Assembly: GCA_025917655.1 (NCBI GenBank)
Contig: CP084619.1
Span: 4,011,001-4,075,000, forward strand
DNA: 64,000 bases
Reading direction: 5' to 3'
From: Chlorella sorokiniana
Lineage: Eukaryota > Chlorophyta > Trebouxiophyceae > Chlorellales > Chlorellaceae
Each line of letters begins with the position of its first letter. Positions within the stretch are counted from its first letter, which is position 1. Below the pieces are notes generated by a model, which saw only the letters and a list, made by a program, of their open reading frames with translations, had not been told where the DNA came from and ran no database searches. The translations under genes and the position numbers were made by a program. Of the stretch, positions 24,141 to 35,400 are shown piece after piece.

Positions 24141-24771
24141 ATGCCCCTGCGGTCCCAGATCAAACCCAATTGGCTTTTGGATCGGGGCATTCCCATGTCC
24201 ACTGGAGAGGGAGCCCAGCCGGCAGAGGTGGACGAGCACTTTGCACTTGGCCTGGGCAAGGAGCTCAAGTCTCGCAAACGAACCACTTCCAAGGCCTCCA
24301 TCGCGAAGGCGCAGCCCTTGAAGGTCTCTGGCAGCCCAGCCGCCAAGCCGGACCGGGCCTTCAGGCAGGCGTGGCGCAAAACCGCTGGCGACCTCTCAGA
24401 GGCGGAGCAGCGCCAGGCCGTCCTCCACGCCCTGGAGGTCTTTCGCCAGCTGCCCCCCTCCAGCTCTTACGCCCAACACCGTATTCGCGTTCTGGAAAAG
24501 GCGCTGGAACTGCTCGACAAAGCCAGCAGGTAAACGGGGAAGCGAATGTTGCATGCGGTTGTGCCGGCAACGCAGGCTGCCCAGCGGGTTCAGCCCTGCT
24601 GCTCCTGTGGTGCCTCATTCTGAACATGATAAAAAGCAGCACGCTCATCCTCTGGCCACCGCAGCGATGTATGTTTTGCAGTCATCATTCGTTGGTTTGC
24701 ATCCCCGCAGCAATCGATCCGGTGAGGAGGAAGACGAGCTGCGGCAGCTGCTGGGCCAGCTGAAAATTTGA
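24141..24771 (+). CDS. Small conserved-looking helical protein, unknown function
   Basis: Two exons, 24141-24529 and 24711-24771, give 149 residues. The intron has a clean GTAAAC donor and CCCCGCAG acceptor. The N-terminal half is basic (LKSRKRTTSKASIAKAQPLK) and probably disordered. The C-terminal half is strongly helical: DLSEAEQRQAVLHALEVFRQ, then QHRIRVLEKALELLDKAS, then GEEEDELRQLLGQLKI, resembling a short helical hairpin. No family was recognised. Codon use and the reading frame across the intron support a real gene. The start context is weak (C at -3, C at +4), as is that of the second in-frame ATG at about 24195. The stop is only 28 nt before the monooxygenase ATG on the same strand, so the two ORFs may share one transcript. 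Confidence 0.72.
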
Positions 24772-24799
24772 CCGACCTGCCATCGGCTCATCTACCAGC

Positions 24800-27700
24800 A
24801 TGGCCAGCAGCACAGCGCTGGCAGCGCGTTGCACTGCAGCTCTGCTGTGGCGCTGTCTGGGTGCAGCGGCGCGCGTGCCGCCAGGCACGCCGGCCTCCCT
24901 CGCATCGGCCGTCTGCGGCTGCCGCCACGTCTCCACCACGGCTTCATTAGGAGATGCGGCAGGCAGTGCAGGCTCTGCATCAATGCACGGCGCGCCTGTG
25001 GTGATAGCGGGGGCGGCCCCACGGGCCTGACCACAGCGCTGCTGCTGGCCAAGCTCGGCGTGCGCTCTGTGGTGCTGGAGCGCACCCGCAGCCTGACAGA
25101 CCACCCGCAGGCCCACTTCATCAACATGCGCTGCATGGAGGTCTTCAGGGGCATTGGCGGTGAGCATGCAGGGCATGCCAGCTGGCTGGGAGTGGCTGGA
25201 TTTCTGGGCTGCCCCCACCTGTTCCTATCTGTGCTGAAGCAGGGCTGCAGCCAAGCTGGTGCCTGCACACCCTGCCTGCTGTGCAGCGCCGCTGGACATT
25301 GCCAGCCAGGTGGTGCAGCTCATGCCGCCGCTGGAGCAGTGGCGCCGCTTTGTCTACTGCACCGGCATGGCCGGAGGGGAGGTGCTGGGCATGGTGGACC
25401 ACTTTGAGTGAGCCGCGCTGCATGCGCTGCGCAGGCCTGCACGCGCTGCATGCCTGCACGCGCTGCGTGTCTGTATGCGCTGCATGCCTGTATACATCCC
25501 GCGCCCCTGCCAAAGCAGCTGCGCAGCAGCCGGGGCTGGCAGCCCAACCGGCGGGGGGTACAGCCAGGCTGGGCGCCGCCCTTGTGCTGCCCGCGCCCTC
25601 ACCCGCTGCGCTTGCTGCCGGGCTGCAGGGGCCAGTCCACGCCCTACCAGCCAGCCATCAGCCCCGAGCCCGTGGGCCACCTGGCCCAGCACCGCCTGCT
25701 GCCGCTGCTGGCCGACGCGGCGCGGCTCCAGCCTGACATGATCGACTTGCGCATGGGGCACAGGTGGGGGGTGGGCAGGGTGGCAGGGCAGCGCGGTGTC
25801 AAAGCTGGTCGGCTGGGCTCTTGTGTCGAGGCCCTCTGTGCTGGCGACGCGCCTACCGCTGCTCGCCGCCGCCGCTGCCCGCCTGCAGCCTGCGCGGCTT
25901 CTCTCAGACGGCGGAGGGCGTGACGGCCGTGGTGGATGCTGCACCAGACGGCACCGGCGACGGCGGCTCCATCTACCGCCTTTCAGGTGGAAAGCAGCAG
26001 GGGCGGCCCTCGCTCCGGCTGTTGCCCCGCCTGCCCAGCCCTGCACCTCGCCGCTGCAGCAGCAGCAGCCTGGGTGGGCATGCTGCGCCGCCAGGCAGGG
26101 GCGCAGAGCGTGCTGCTGAGGCGTGCCGCCCTCCTCCCTGCAGGGCAGTACCTCGTTGCCGCCGACGGCGTGCGCAGCGGCGTGCGCCAGCAGCTGGGCA
26201 TCGGCATGGGGGGCCTGGGGCCCTGCAGCACCTCATCAACATCCACTTCCTCTCGCCGCAGGTGAGGATGGCAGGGGCAGGGGGCGGGCCGACGGGTTCA
26301 CGGGGCAGCTGGGGGGTTGGGGGCAAGACAGGATGAGCGCGTTGAAGTGAAAGCTCGGGTCTCGGGCGCGCCTGCATGTGCAGACATACTTTCCCCTGCA
26401 TGTAGCCGCCACAACAAGGGCAAGGCGGTGAGCCCTCACCCCTCCAGGGACCCCCTGCACCTGACTCGCAGCTGGGCGCGGTGCTGCAGCAGCGCGGCAC
26501 CGCCGGCATGCTCTACTTTGTGTTCAACCGGGACGCGATTGCGGTGGTGGTGGCTCACAACCTTGATGAGGGCGAGTTTGTGGCCCAGGTGGGGCGGTTG
26601 GCACGTGGGACGGGAGCGCTGAGCTGGCGGTGGGGCGGGTGGGGAGCAGAGATGTGGAGGGGGTGCTGGCAGTCGTTGGCAGAGAGGCAGCTGGGCCCTG
26701 CCGTGCCAGCCGTTGTGGCTTGCACTTGTCCTAATCGCAGCGGCCATGCTGCCTGCCCCGCGCACCGCCGTCTGCCCGCAGGTGCCCTTCTTCCCGCCGC
26801 TCCAGTCGGCGGCCGACTTCACTCCCGAGCGCTGCGCCCAGGTGGTGCGCCAGGTGGCGCGGCGAGGCGACCTCGAGCTGGAGGTGAGCTGGAGCTCACC
26901 AAAGAGCGGCGGGCTGCTGCTGTACTGTGCCGCCGCCGAGGACGCGCCGTTGAACACCTACCCGGTGTGCGCAGCGTCAAACTCCTCCTCCCAAGCCATC
27001 CTGTGTGGCCCACGTTTCGGCTTACGCCCGCCCTGCCGCTCTCGCCTTGATCTTCCCCCTCCTCCTCCAGGTGCGCACCGTGCGGCCGTGGACCATGGCG
27101 GGGCGCGTGGCGGCCGCATACAGCGCCGGCCGCGCTTTCCTCGTCGGCGACGCCGCGCACGCCTTCCCTCCCTCGGGCGCCTTTGGCATGAACACGGGAA
27201 TAGGCGACGCGCACAACCTGGCCTGGAAGCTGGCGGCGGTGCTGCAGGGGCGGGCGGGGCCGCAGCTGCTGGACAGCTACACGGGTGAGCGGCGGCGGCT
27301 GCCCCTGGCTGCAGGGCGTGGGCAGCTGGCCGCGGGCTGAGCGCCGGGCTGCTGCTGCTGCCTCGGCCTCCTCTCCCGGCCATCCGTCCTGCCACCCTCG
27401 CTGGGTGCAGCCAGGCTTCCTGGCTTTGTTGCTGCGGCGCTTCAACTGCCCTACTCCCCCTTACCCTGGCTCCAGTCGAGCGGCAGCCCGTGGGCACTGC
27501 CAACATGATGCTGAGCGTGGCCAACTTCAACGAGGCGCTGAGGGTGCCGCAGGTGCGTACTTTCTTATTTCTTTCTTCTTTCTTCTTTCTGTGTACTTTC
27601 TTATTGCAGGGCTTCATTTTGGTGTGTGTGAGTGTGTGTGTGTGTGTGAATGTATTTTGGGAGGGCCGGCATATCTGGCGGGGATGCTGCCTTGAGCCGC

Positions 27701-29087
27701 CTTCAGCCACAGTGCGTCCGCCTCAACCCCCCTGCCGCGCTGCCACAGATGCTGGGGCTGGACTACAAGGCCGCCAACCTGCTGAGCGACGTGCTGGCGG
27801 CCCCCGCCCTGGCCTGGCTGCCCTCTGACGTGCGGCGCGGGGTGCTGGAGGCCGGCATGTCGGTGGGCAAGGCGGCGGCCAGCCCTATCAGGTGTGGGCT
27901 GAGGCGCCGCCAGCTGCCGCTCGAGGGCCTGCAGGTGGCGCGGGCGCTGGCTGGGCTTCGCAGCGTCTCAGGGCAGGGCCATCCCTGCAACGCCTGCCAG
28001 CCGGGCAGCGGAACTGCTGCGCTGTCGCTCCCCTCTGTAGAATCTAACAACCAGAACCACCGCCTGCACCGCTCATGCCGGTAGCGTCCGCTGCGCTCGC
28101 CCACCAGATCCCCTCCGTCCCCCCCCCCCCTCCCCCCCCCGCGCAGGCGCCTGCGCCGCTCGGAGCTGCGGCAGGTGTTTGAAGAGGGCGAGACGCTGCG
28201 CCTGCAGTTCCCCAAGGAGGACCTGGGCTACGCATACGCGCGGGGGCGGGTGAGGGCAGGGGCGGGTGCGGGTGTGTGGGCTGCGACTGATGGCGGTGGG
28301 GATGCTGGTGGCTGTGAGGGTAGCTGTGAGGGTGGTGGCGGCGGCTGAGGGAGGCTGGCTGGGTGTGTGTGAATGGGATGGGTGGGCCTGCAGAACCGGA
28401 GGCCGAGGGCCAGCACGGCTGGCTGGTCTTGAAACGGGTCGGGGCAGCGGCGCCAGCACGGCAGGCGCTGTGGCGCGTCGCCGCCGCTCGCTTGCGCGCC
28501 TGCTCATCACAACCCATCATGCCTCCGCTGCACGTCGCATCCCTCAGTGTGCCACGCGCCGGGTGACGCGGCGGCGGTGGCTGAGTACCAGCGGCCCAAG
28601 CCGCGGAACGCCCCTACACGCCCACCACTTTGGTGGGCGCGCGCCTGCCGCACGTGCCGCTGGCAGTACAACAAGCGGGGCGGCTGTTGGAAGCGGCGGC
28701 GGCGCCCATCGAGTGGAATCCACCATTGACCTGCCTGCCACGGCGGGCACCGCCCTGCTTCTGCTGCTGTCCGACAGCCCACGGCAGGGCGCGTGGGAGG
28801 CGGCGGCGGCAGCTGCGGAGGCCGCAACCAGCGTGCCGGTGCTTCCCGTGGTGCTGACACAGAGCGGCGCAGGCACCAGCAGCAGCCGCGAAGCTGCCGC
28901 CAGCTCAGCGGGCGTCACCGTGGCGCAGGACACGAGCGGCGACTGGCTGCGGCTGCGGGGCGTAGAGCCGGATGGCGCGCTGCTGGTGCGGCCAGACGGG
29001 CATGTTGCGTGGCGGGCGCCGGACAGCCACGGGCAGCTGGCGCAGGACTTGGAGCGAGCTGTCAGGGCAGTGATGGCCAAGCAGTGA
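24800..29087 (+). CDS. FAD-dependent monooxygenase (aromatic hydroxylase type) with C-terminal thioredoxin-like domain
   Basis: Class A flavoprotein hydroxylase family (phenol/pentachlorophenol hydroxylase-like). Substrate unknown; ring hydroxylation of a phenolic or quinone-type compound is the family norm. Start ATG 24800 in a strong context (A at -3, G at +4). The Arg/Ala-rich leader MASSTALAARCTAALLWRCL looks like an organelle-targeting peptide. The nucleotide-binding fold is APVVIAGA-x-PTGLTTALLLA then GVRSVVLERT (about 24990-25080). Further motifs are YQPAISPEPVGHLAQHRLLP, the second flavin motif YLVAADGVRSGVRQQ (about 26150), and FLVGDAAHAFPPSGAFGMNT (about 27137-27196). The last exon ends with a thioredoxin-like module (ALLVRPDGHVAWRAP), as in phenol-hydroxylase relatives. 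Frame corrections are needed at gcgggggcggcc (about 25010) and in the G run near 26210. Confidence 0.85.
25415..25493. repeat. 17-bp minisatellite in a monooxygenase intron
   Basis: Three clean 17-bp units occur at 25443-25459 (gcgctgcatgcctgcac), 25460-25476 and 25477-25493, differing by a few transitions. A degenerate fourth unit precedes them (about 25424-25442). The array lies just after the exon ending near 25408. Confidence 0.85.
27621..27648. repeat. (GT)n microsatellite, intronic
   Basis: An interrupted GT run lies in a monooxygenase intron, just after a CT/T-rich tract at about 27560-27605. Confidence 0.8.
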
Positions 29088-29335
29088 CTCAGGTTGTGAG
29101 CACACTCATTCTGGGCCATTCCCGTGCACCAAGCCCGCTTCGCAGCTTGCCACGCTCCACATGCCACCACCCTCATTCTTTCCTTCTGATTGGCTCAATT
29201 GTTTTGGAAATGTACATTTCATTAGCCAGCACTACGTGCAAAAGCATACCAGAGATGCACAGTTTTTTTTTTGTTATTGGGAGGGACAGGGATCAGGAAG
29301 CAGCCGCAATGGCGACTGAAATCTTGCATGCATTC

Positions 29336-29340
29336 TTACA
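29336..29340 (-). promoter_or_regulatory. Candidate TGTAA polyadenylation signal of the deacetylase gene
   Basis: TTACA on the + strand, TGTAA on the minus strand, lies 28 nt past the stop codon of the chitin-deacetylase-like gene. TGTAA is the standard chlorophyte polyadenylation motif. Confidence 0.45.
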
Positions 29341-29367
29341 AATCCGTTCCGTTGTGGCTGCAAGTGA

Positions 29368-30832
29368 CTACGTGTCGTCGCAGGGGTACCGCAGTGTGAC
29401 CTGCTCCACCGACGGCTGTCCCGCCTCCCACCACTGCTTGTACTGCTGATACGTCAAGAACCACGTCTCCCCTGGCTGCGCTGCCGCCCACCGGAAGAAT
29501 TCGATCACGGCATCCATGTTTTCGCTGCAGGAGACAGCAAAGCAGGGGAGCTGTGTCTCCGTCAGTGGCTCTTTCAGACAACGAGTTGCCACCGTGCCCC
29601 TGCTCCTCCTGTCGCTGCCCGCCCGCCCACCTGTCCAGCAGGTAGCGCTCGTGGATGTTGAGGGTGACAGGGATGCCGCTGCCCCGCTTGCGCTCAAAGT
29701 CGGCTTGCAGGCGCTGCACGGGGAGAGGAGGAGTCATCCTTGCTGGCGGCCCACCAGGCAGCTGGGGCGGGCCTCAGGGCAACACACCCAGCAGGAGCTG
29801 ACTGCCCCCCCACCACTACCCCACCTCGACGACGCTCATGCCGTCCACGGGGGCGGGGTCGGTGCGGCGGAAGCTGCCGGGCAGCAGGTAGGCGGGCACC
29901 TCCCACAGGGGCAGGTCGCCCCACTCGCCGCACTTGGCCCGCTCCTCCTCGCTGGACAGGCAGGTGGTGAGGTTGAAGGTGCCGTTGAGCCAGCCAGGCT
30001 CCGTCCACGGGAAGCCCGACAGGCTGGAGTCGTACCTGCGCTCTTGTAGTGCCATGGTGAGCTTGGCTGCCGCCTTGGCGATGTGGGCCAGTTTGCAGAG
30101 CAACACACATGTAGAGGTGGTGGGCTCCACCCGTGGTAGGGCAGTGCCTGAGCAGCAGTGCAACGGCCGCCACCGCCCAGCAGCCACCCAGCCTCACCCA
30201 AACTCCAGGTCCGCCAGCACCCGCCCCATGAGGTTGTTCACGCGGAAGTTGGGGCGCGGAAGCCCACCACCTCCTCGTAAGGGATGCCGCACTCCTGCAC
30301 CAGCCAGTCGCGCTGGCCGCCGATGTCGGAGGCCCACTCGTCGTAGCTGTACGATAGGGTCCTGCAGCGGTACGGCGGTACGTGAGCGATGCGGCAGCAC
30401 CCAGCATGAGCACGAGGCTGGCTTGCCGCAACGTGCTGAGCGGGCTTGCCTGTGCAGGCAGGGGGATCAGCCAGCATTAAATCAGCGATGCGCGGGCGGC
30501 AGCGCGGCTCACTCCTCGCTGTGAACCATGGTATGTGTCGCCATTTCGTGACCCAGCTCAAACGCCTGCCGCACCACTTGGAATCTCCGCTGTCGCGGCC
30601 ATGCAGGAACGCCACAGTGAACCTGCGATGGGCATGGAAAAGCTTGTGGGGGCTTGATTGGCAATGAGCTTGGGTGGGCGCGAGGTGCTGCTCGCCGCCC
30701 CACCCGCCGCCGCCAGCTCACCAAGTCATGGGGACCCGGCACCCGTTGGGGCTGCGAGCATTTGAGGGGAGAATGGTGCTCTTGTAGGCCAGGTCCCATG
30801 CGCTCTGCTCGATGCCACCGTCCAGCGCGAAG
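29368..30832 (-). CDS. Chitin/polysaccharide deacetylase-like protein (CE4, animal-type), 5' exon not found
   Basis: Carbohydrate esterase 4 (NodB-fold) protein, closest in motif order to animal and fungal chitin deacetylases, which remove N-acetyl groups from chitin-like polymers. The first recognisable exon begins at 30832 (FALDGGIEQSAWDLAY), then SPNGCRVPMTW, matching the family NPNGC element. Next come LGHEMATHTMVHSEE (metal-binding H-T-x-x-H), YDEWASDIGGQRDWL, EVVGFRAP, FRVNNLMGRVLADLEFGYDS and LPLWEVPAYLLPG. The last exon ends QVTLRYPCDDT. Motif 1 reads A-L-D-G where active enzymes have T-F-D-D, so the usual base aspartate appears to be Leu. One small frame change falls before VVRQAFELGHE. 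The start codon and any signal peptide lie upstream and were not identified. Probable role: cell-wall or secreted glycan modification. Confidence 0.78.
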
Positions 30833-32474
30833 CTGCAAGCGCAGGCAGGGACGAGCCAGGAGTGGGCAGCCGCAAGCGCAGCGCTCACACCAGCTCTAGT
30901 GGTGATAGCGCTGTTCAGCAGCCCAACACTCGCTTAAGCAATGCCGTGCGTCGTGTGATTCACTACTGCGCCGCCTGCATCTGCTGCGACAAGCAGGGTG
31001 GTGCATGTTGCCCGGTGATTCAAGTGGCGAGCCAGGCGACTCGGGCGCAACTCCCGCCACTGCTGAGCCCCTGCTGCACCCCCTTATGTGCCTGGACCCT
31101 GCCAAACGTATTTTTGAGAGAATCCTGGATCGAGCAAAAGTCCGGAAAACGGCCTGACTTCGCTTTCAAAAAGAACACCCACAAAACTGGCAAGCCGGGG
31201 CGCAAGCAGCGGAGCGCTCCAGCTTGCTGGCCCTCACATTACGATGTTGGGTTTATCTGAGGTCGAGTTGACATCGATGGCTGAGGCTAGAGCGAGGGTA
31301 CTCGCTAGAAGGACGAGGGCCACTCCCTGCATATCTGGCCGACGGAAGACCGCACTAAAGGCCCATCTGTGTGGACGCAAACACAGAATAGAAGCATCGC
31401 TAAAGGGGTTGTTCCCGGCGCACGCGTTGAGGTGTCCCAGTTCAGGCCCAGGGGGAAGGTGCCCTCAAGCACCTGCCAAGCTGGCGCAACAAGGCGTCGC
31501 AGAAAATGACACAAATGGCACAGGGCCCTTCCCATCGCGCGGTGTGCTTCTTCTAGGAAGGAAAGCTGAATACCCCTTCGAGAACGCTCGCACAGTGGGA
31601 CCTCGACCAACACTAGGGCGGGTGCGGCACACATTGTGCCTCCTAGCACGGCGGGCTGTGCCACAGCGGATCACAGGCAGCACGTGTCCTTCCACTGCAG
31701 CGCTTGGCGCATCTGATGGTGGATGAAAATAACACAGCAATTGAATAATTGCGCCCAGCTTGAAACCTTCAGTTACGGCAGGCAGCGACGGCTCGCGACG
31801 GCAGAGCTGCCGGGAGAAGCGCCTTAACCTGTCTCAGCCGCCTGCTGCTCCAAGCAGATGCGGGCGACGTTGGATGCGACTTCCATTCACACAATAGCAG
31901 CAGTGAACAAAGGAGCAGACATCACCGCCCAAGGCTGATCACCGTTTGGAACATCCCGGGCGCACAGAAAGCGATCATACTGCATACACCGGCCATTGTA
32001 TGCGCGCCACGAGGGGGTTCTGAAAGCACCGCAAGTGAAGAAAGGGGCATGGCTGGAACTCCATGAATCCTGCTTCTTGTGTACACTCGCCACTGTCTCA
32101 GCCCTGCTACTGGGCAGGCTGAAGGTTTCAGACCTGTTCCAGGGAATTCTGAGAGCTGCACCAACGCCATCAGCAGTGACCCGCGGATTGCAGTCTGCGC
32201 CAAAGGCAGTTCGTTTCCACACGACTGCTTTGCAGCTTAGGTAAATAGGCCGCTTAGCGGGGGCTCCACCCAGCGCACTTGGCGCCATCATGCAGGGCTG
32301 GGTTTCCCCGTCTGCTTAGGCTGCAGACCAGGGCCTTCTGTTGTCCACATCGGCGGTCCACAACGCGTGTAGGGCCGTGCCCGTTGCGTAGGGATGTGTG
32401 CCAAGCCCCGCCGCTGCTGCACTGCACCGACGCCGCAAGCTGCTGCCCTGTTGCCCTGGTTGCGTGCAGCCACC
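30833..32474. other. Gene-poor region without recognisable coding content
   Basis: About 1.6 kb between the deacetylase 5' side and the TAF15-like start. It is less GC-rich than the flanks, and several open frames occur on both strands (for example about 31244-31726 + and 31887-32291 -). None shows family motifs or convincing splice sites. It should include the missing first exon(s) and promoter of the deacetylase and the TAF15-like promoter. No mobile-element coding domain or terminal repeat was seen. Confidence 0.5.
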
Positions 32475-35400
32475 ATGGCTAATTTAGACGTGAATGCGTT
32501 CGAGGGCGATGTGGACCAGATCTATGTTAGGTGAAGGATGTTGGTGCCGTGCTCAGCAGCCTGGGCAGATGGGGATGAACTGCGTTGATCTCTTCTGTTC
32601 CATGGACTGCCACATCACCCGCAACCGCGTGCGTACCCCGCTTGCAGCGGCCTGCCCAAGAACGTGACGGAGCAGGAGGTGGCTCAGTTCTTCGGCACCA
32701 TCGGCCAGATTAAGATCGACAAGAAGAAGAAGGCGCCAAAGGTTGGCCGAGCAGCACGCACTGCCCTTTGTTGCGTGCGCGTTGCTGGCGCTTGCAACAC
32801 TTGGCCGGGGCAGTGTGTCACAGGTTCCTGCAGGGCTGTGGGTACTGCTGTGTGAAAATCGCAGTACCTGCCTTCTGCACAGCTCACCGCGCTGTCACAT
32901 GCACCACACCGTACTGCAGATCTGGCTGTACCGCGACAAGGCCACCGGCATGCTGAAAGGCGATGCAACGGTGACGTTTGACGATCCTTTTGCTGCTGCC
33001 TCGGCGCCCTCGTGGTTTGACGGCAAGACCTGGTCTGACGGCGTGTCTGTGCTGCACGTCAGCCTGGCCGAGAAGCAGCAGGACGCCGGCTATGGAGGCG
33101 GCTACGACCGCGGCGGCCGCGGTGGCTACGATCGCGGCGGCTACGGCGGAGGTGGTGGTTACGACCGGGGTGGCTACGATCGCGGCGGCGGCGGCGGCGG
33201 CGGCGGCTATGACCGTGGTGGCTATGGTGGGGGCGGCGGCGGCGGCGGCGGCGGCCGCGGCGGCAGCGGCAAGCCAGGTGTGTTGCCCCGGCTTGGAGGC
33301 AGGGTGTGTGGGGCTGCTGCTGCTGCTGCTGCCGGGCCGGGCCTGAGCGTGTGCTGCCACGTGACAGCGGGGCCTCCGGGGCCAGCGCTCCAGCCCTCAA
33401 TGATGAGCCGCGTGTGTGAGCGTGTCGGAGTTTGTGGCGTGTCCGCTGGGGCGGTGCAGGGTCGTCGTGGTGGTGTGGCGCGTGTGGCGGAGGGAGCAGC
33501 GCGGCAGACGGGGAGTGCGTCGCGTGTGGGGCACCCAGGGCGCACACAGACCAAGGGCGTTCCACGGGGCGGCGGTCGTCTGCGGGGCGGGCGGCGCAGC
33601 GCGGTGTGGGGCGTACGTCGAGCGTTTGGACGCCTGCGCCGCACCTCTCGTGTCGCCGGTGCTCCGTCTGAGGGGTGGTGGGTCTGGAGGCATGGGCCCG
33701 GGTCCCACGGCGGGGCCTCCGGGGCCGCAAGCCGTCTACTCCGCACCGCCCCAGCCTGCGGGTGCTCAGGCGTCCTACTCCGCTGGCCCCCAGCCCCGGG
33801 GCAGCCAGTGGGGGGCTACCAAAGCTACCCCGGCCAGCAGCAGGCCGGCTACGGATCCGCTGCCCACCCCACCGCCTACCAGCAGCCTGCAGCGCCGGTG
33901 CCCGGCGGCTACGGCCAACCGCAGCAAGGCTACGGCGGCGCCCTGCCGCGCAGCAGGCTTCCTACCCCCCAGCAGGCGGGCGGGGCGGGTATGCTGGCTA
34001 CGACTACAGCCAGCAGCAGGGGGCTACGGCGGCGGCTACGGCGCCCCCACCCGGCGGCCCCGGCGGCTATGGGCCCCCGGTGGCGGCTACGGCCCTCCTG
34101 GCGGCGGCTACGGCCCCCGGCGGCGGCTATGGCCCCCTGGCGGCGGGTACGGACCTCCCGGCGGCGGCTACGGGCCCCCGGCGGCCCCCAGGCCACTACG
34201 GCGGCCCTCCCCACGGCCCTCCTGGCGGCTATTACGACCCGGGCTATGGCTACGGCGGGTATGGAGGCCCCCCGCCCGGGCCGTACGGCGGCCCTCCTGG
34301 CTACGGCTATGGCCGCGGGCCCCCATGCACCGCCCCCAACGTGGCGGCGAAGCCCGGCGACTGGAACTGCCCTGCCTGCGGCAACCACAAGTGAGCGGGG
34401 TGCTTGAACTGCCGGTGATGCTGAGCTGGCGCTGCTCCCAACCACCCTGCGACTCCCTGCCCCACCGGTGCCTTCCTCCATGCACCTGTTGTGCCCTCAC
34501 CGGCGGCCTGCCCTGCACCCCGCTCCGGCTGCAGCTTCGCCTGGCGCACCGCGTGCAACCAGTGCCACGCGCCCGGCCCCCAGGCATGGGCGCACCTCCC
34601 CCAAGCGGCGGCGGCGGCGGCTTCTCCGGGCCCCGCCCCCAAAACGTGCCCGCCAAGCCAGGTGCTTTCGCTGCCGCCCAGCATCGCCCTGAGCTGGCAC
34701 CAACCCTGCGCTGCTATTGGACCAGCAGCGGCTGCTTGCGCAGCAGGCAGAGGATTGGCTGTCGCCCTGGCCAGCTGCCTTAGGACAAGGCCCAAGATTT
34801 CTCAATGCTATGGCTTGACCCCTGCCCCCCCTCCTCCCCCTGCAGGCGACTGGATCTGCCCCTCCTGCTCCAACCTCAACTTCCAGTGGCGCGACGCCTG
34901 CAAGCAGTGCGCCACGCCCAAGCCGGAGCAGGCCACGCTGGTGGGCGCCGACGGCGAGGTGGTGGACCCCGGCCTGCAGCCCGGACAGGTGGCCAAGCCG
35001 GGGGACTGGAAGTGCGGCAGCTGCGGCAACGTCAAGTGAGTGGCGGGGGGGGGGCGGGGGCCTCGGCGCTGCGTGGCTGCGGCCCCGCCAGTACTGTTGC
35101 CTAGGGGTGTGCGTGGCGCTGCGTTGTCATGCTGGCTTCCGGGAAGTGCCCCAATGCCTCGACCCCCTCGCCAACCGAGCCCGACGCTGTCCCTGCTCCT
35201 CTGCTGCCTTCCCCCGTACCCGGCCCTCCTGACCCCATGCCGCCCCCCTCCTCGCTGCCCATCCCTGCAGCTTCCAGTGGCGTGACACCTGCCACAAGTG
35301 CGGCACCGCCAAGGAGGCTGGCGGCACGGAGCTGCCCCCAGGCGCCGTCGGCATCTCACACACCGCTCACGGCGGCGGCGGCGGCTCCGCCGTCAAGCCG

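Noticed and set aside
32743-34407. Very long open frame over the TAF15-like gene
   Set aside because: It reads through introns in a GC-rich stretch; only parts coincide with the real exons, and the RRM and fingers need splicing.
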